Below the pieces are notes generated by a model. That model was not told where the DNA came from. It searched no databases and saw nothing but the letters and a program-made list of their open reading frames with translations. This document shows positions 6,099 to 6,209 of a DNA stretch of 6,209 nucleotides, in pieces. Source of the stretch: Alphaproteobacteria bacterium (GTDB lineage Bacteria; Pseudomonadota; Alphaproteobacteria; Rhizobiales; Devosiaceae); the NCBI GenBank assembly GCA_018820005.1, contig JAHJOS010000082.1, forward strand, positions 1 through 6,209. Reading direction: 5' to 3'. Both the position numbers and the translations under genes were made by a program. Each line of letters starts with the position of its first letter. Within the stretch, counting starts at the first letter, position 1.

Positions 6099-6209
6099 TT
6101 AGGAAACGACACGTCTGCCACGCCCGTAGACCAGCAACATGCCCACAATGACGGCGCCATAAATAACCTGCCTGCCGGCCTCGGGCATCTGCATGATCGA
6201 CAGAACCGA
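6099..6209 (-). CDS. ABC sugar transporter permease, RbsC type (C-terminal 36 codons)
   Basis: The minus strand from the right edge is open for 36 codons and stops with TAA at 6099-6101. The peptide contains LSIMQMPEAGRQVIYGAVIV followed by GMLLVYGRGRR and a short tail. A hydrophobic final helix after an amphipathic stretch, ending in a basic YGRGRR tail, is the form of the C-terminus of RbsC/XylH-like permeases (BPD_transp_2 family), which build the membrane channel for sugar uptake together with an ATPase and a periplasmic binding protein. The rest of the gene lies outside the window. It is transcribed toward the LacI-type regulator and the short-chain dehydrogenase. The assignment rests on a short segment, so family is likely and substrate is unknown. 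Confidence 0.72.
   Translation of the reverse strand, partial: SVLSIMQMPEAGRQVIYGAVIVGMLLVYGRGRRVVS

Overview
The window looks like chromosomal DNA from a GC-rich proteobacterium. The gene families, the strong G/C bias in third codon positions and the gene mix suggest an alphaproteobacterium, perhaps a Devosia-like member of the Hyphomicrobiales, but that placement is inference. No rRNA, tRNA, CRISPR array, insertion sequence or phage gene is visible.

Left block (1-2676). The N-terminal 207 residues of an NAD(P)-dependent aldehyde dehydrogenase of the AldB/AcoD/ExaC type run off the left edge on the minus strand. Facing away from it on the plus strand is a complete AcoR-type sigma-54 enhancer-binding protein (GAF-PAS-AAA-Fis HTH). 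The 205-bp divergent region holds a consensus-perfect -24/-12 sigma-54 promoter pointing at the dehydrogenase. A cluster of TGCAACA half-sites, including a 16-bp palindrome, lies 100-150 bp upstream of the predicted transcription start. Together these form a likely self-contained circuit: an aldehyde- or alcohol-type signal, then the AcoR-like activator, then sigma-54 transcription of the dehydrogenase.

Middle block (2677-4069). A stand-alone VIT1/CCC1-family membrane protein (probable Fe/Mn transporter) is on the plus strand, with a 264-bp leader before it. A 421-bp stretch after it has no convincing gene but contains a 9-bp inverted repeat and a doubtful 42-codon minus-strand ORF.

Right block (4070-6209). 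Three minus-strand genes lie in transcription order: the last 36 codons of an RbsC-type ABC sugar permease (too short to be picked up by a simple ORF scan), a LacI-family regulator, and a classical short-chain dehydrogenase. The arrangement is typical of a carbohydrate or polyol uptake and oxidation locus controlled by its own LacI repressor. The substrate cannot be told from this window. A perfect 7-bp-arm hairpin covers the lacI-type stop codon, 56 bp before the dehydrogenase start.

I see no clearly new biological system. The most informative signals are the sigma-54 promoter with its repeat array and a GAFSGA variant of the sigma-54 contact loop in the activator.
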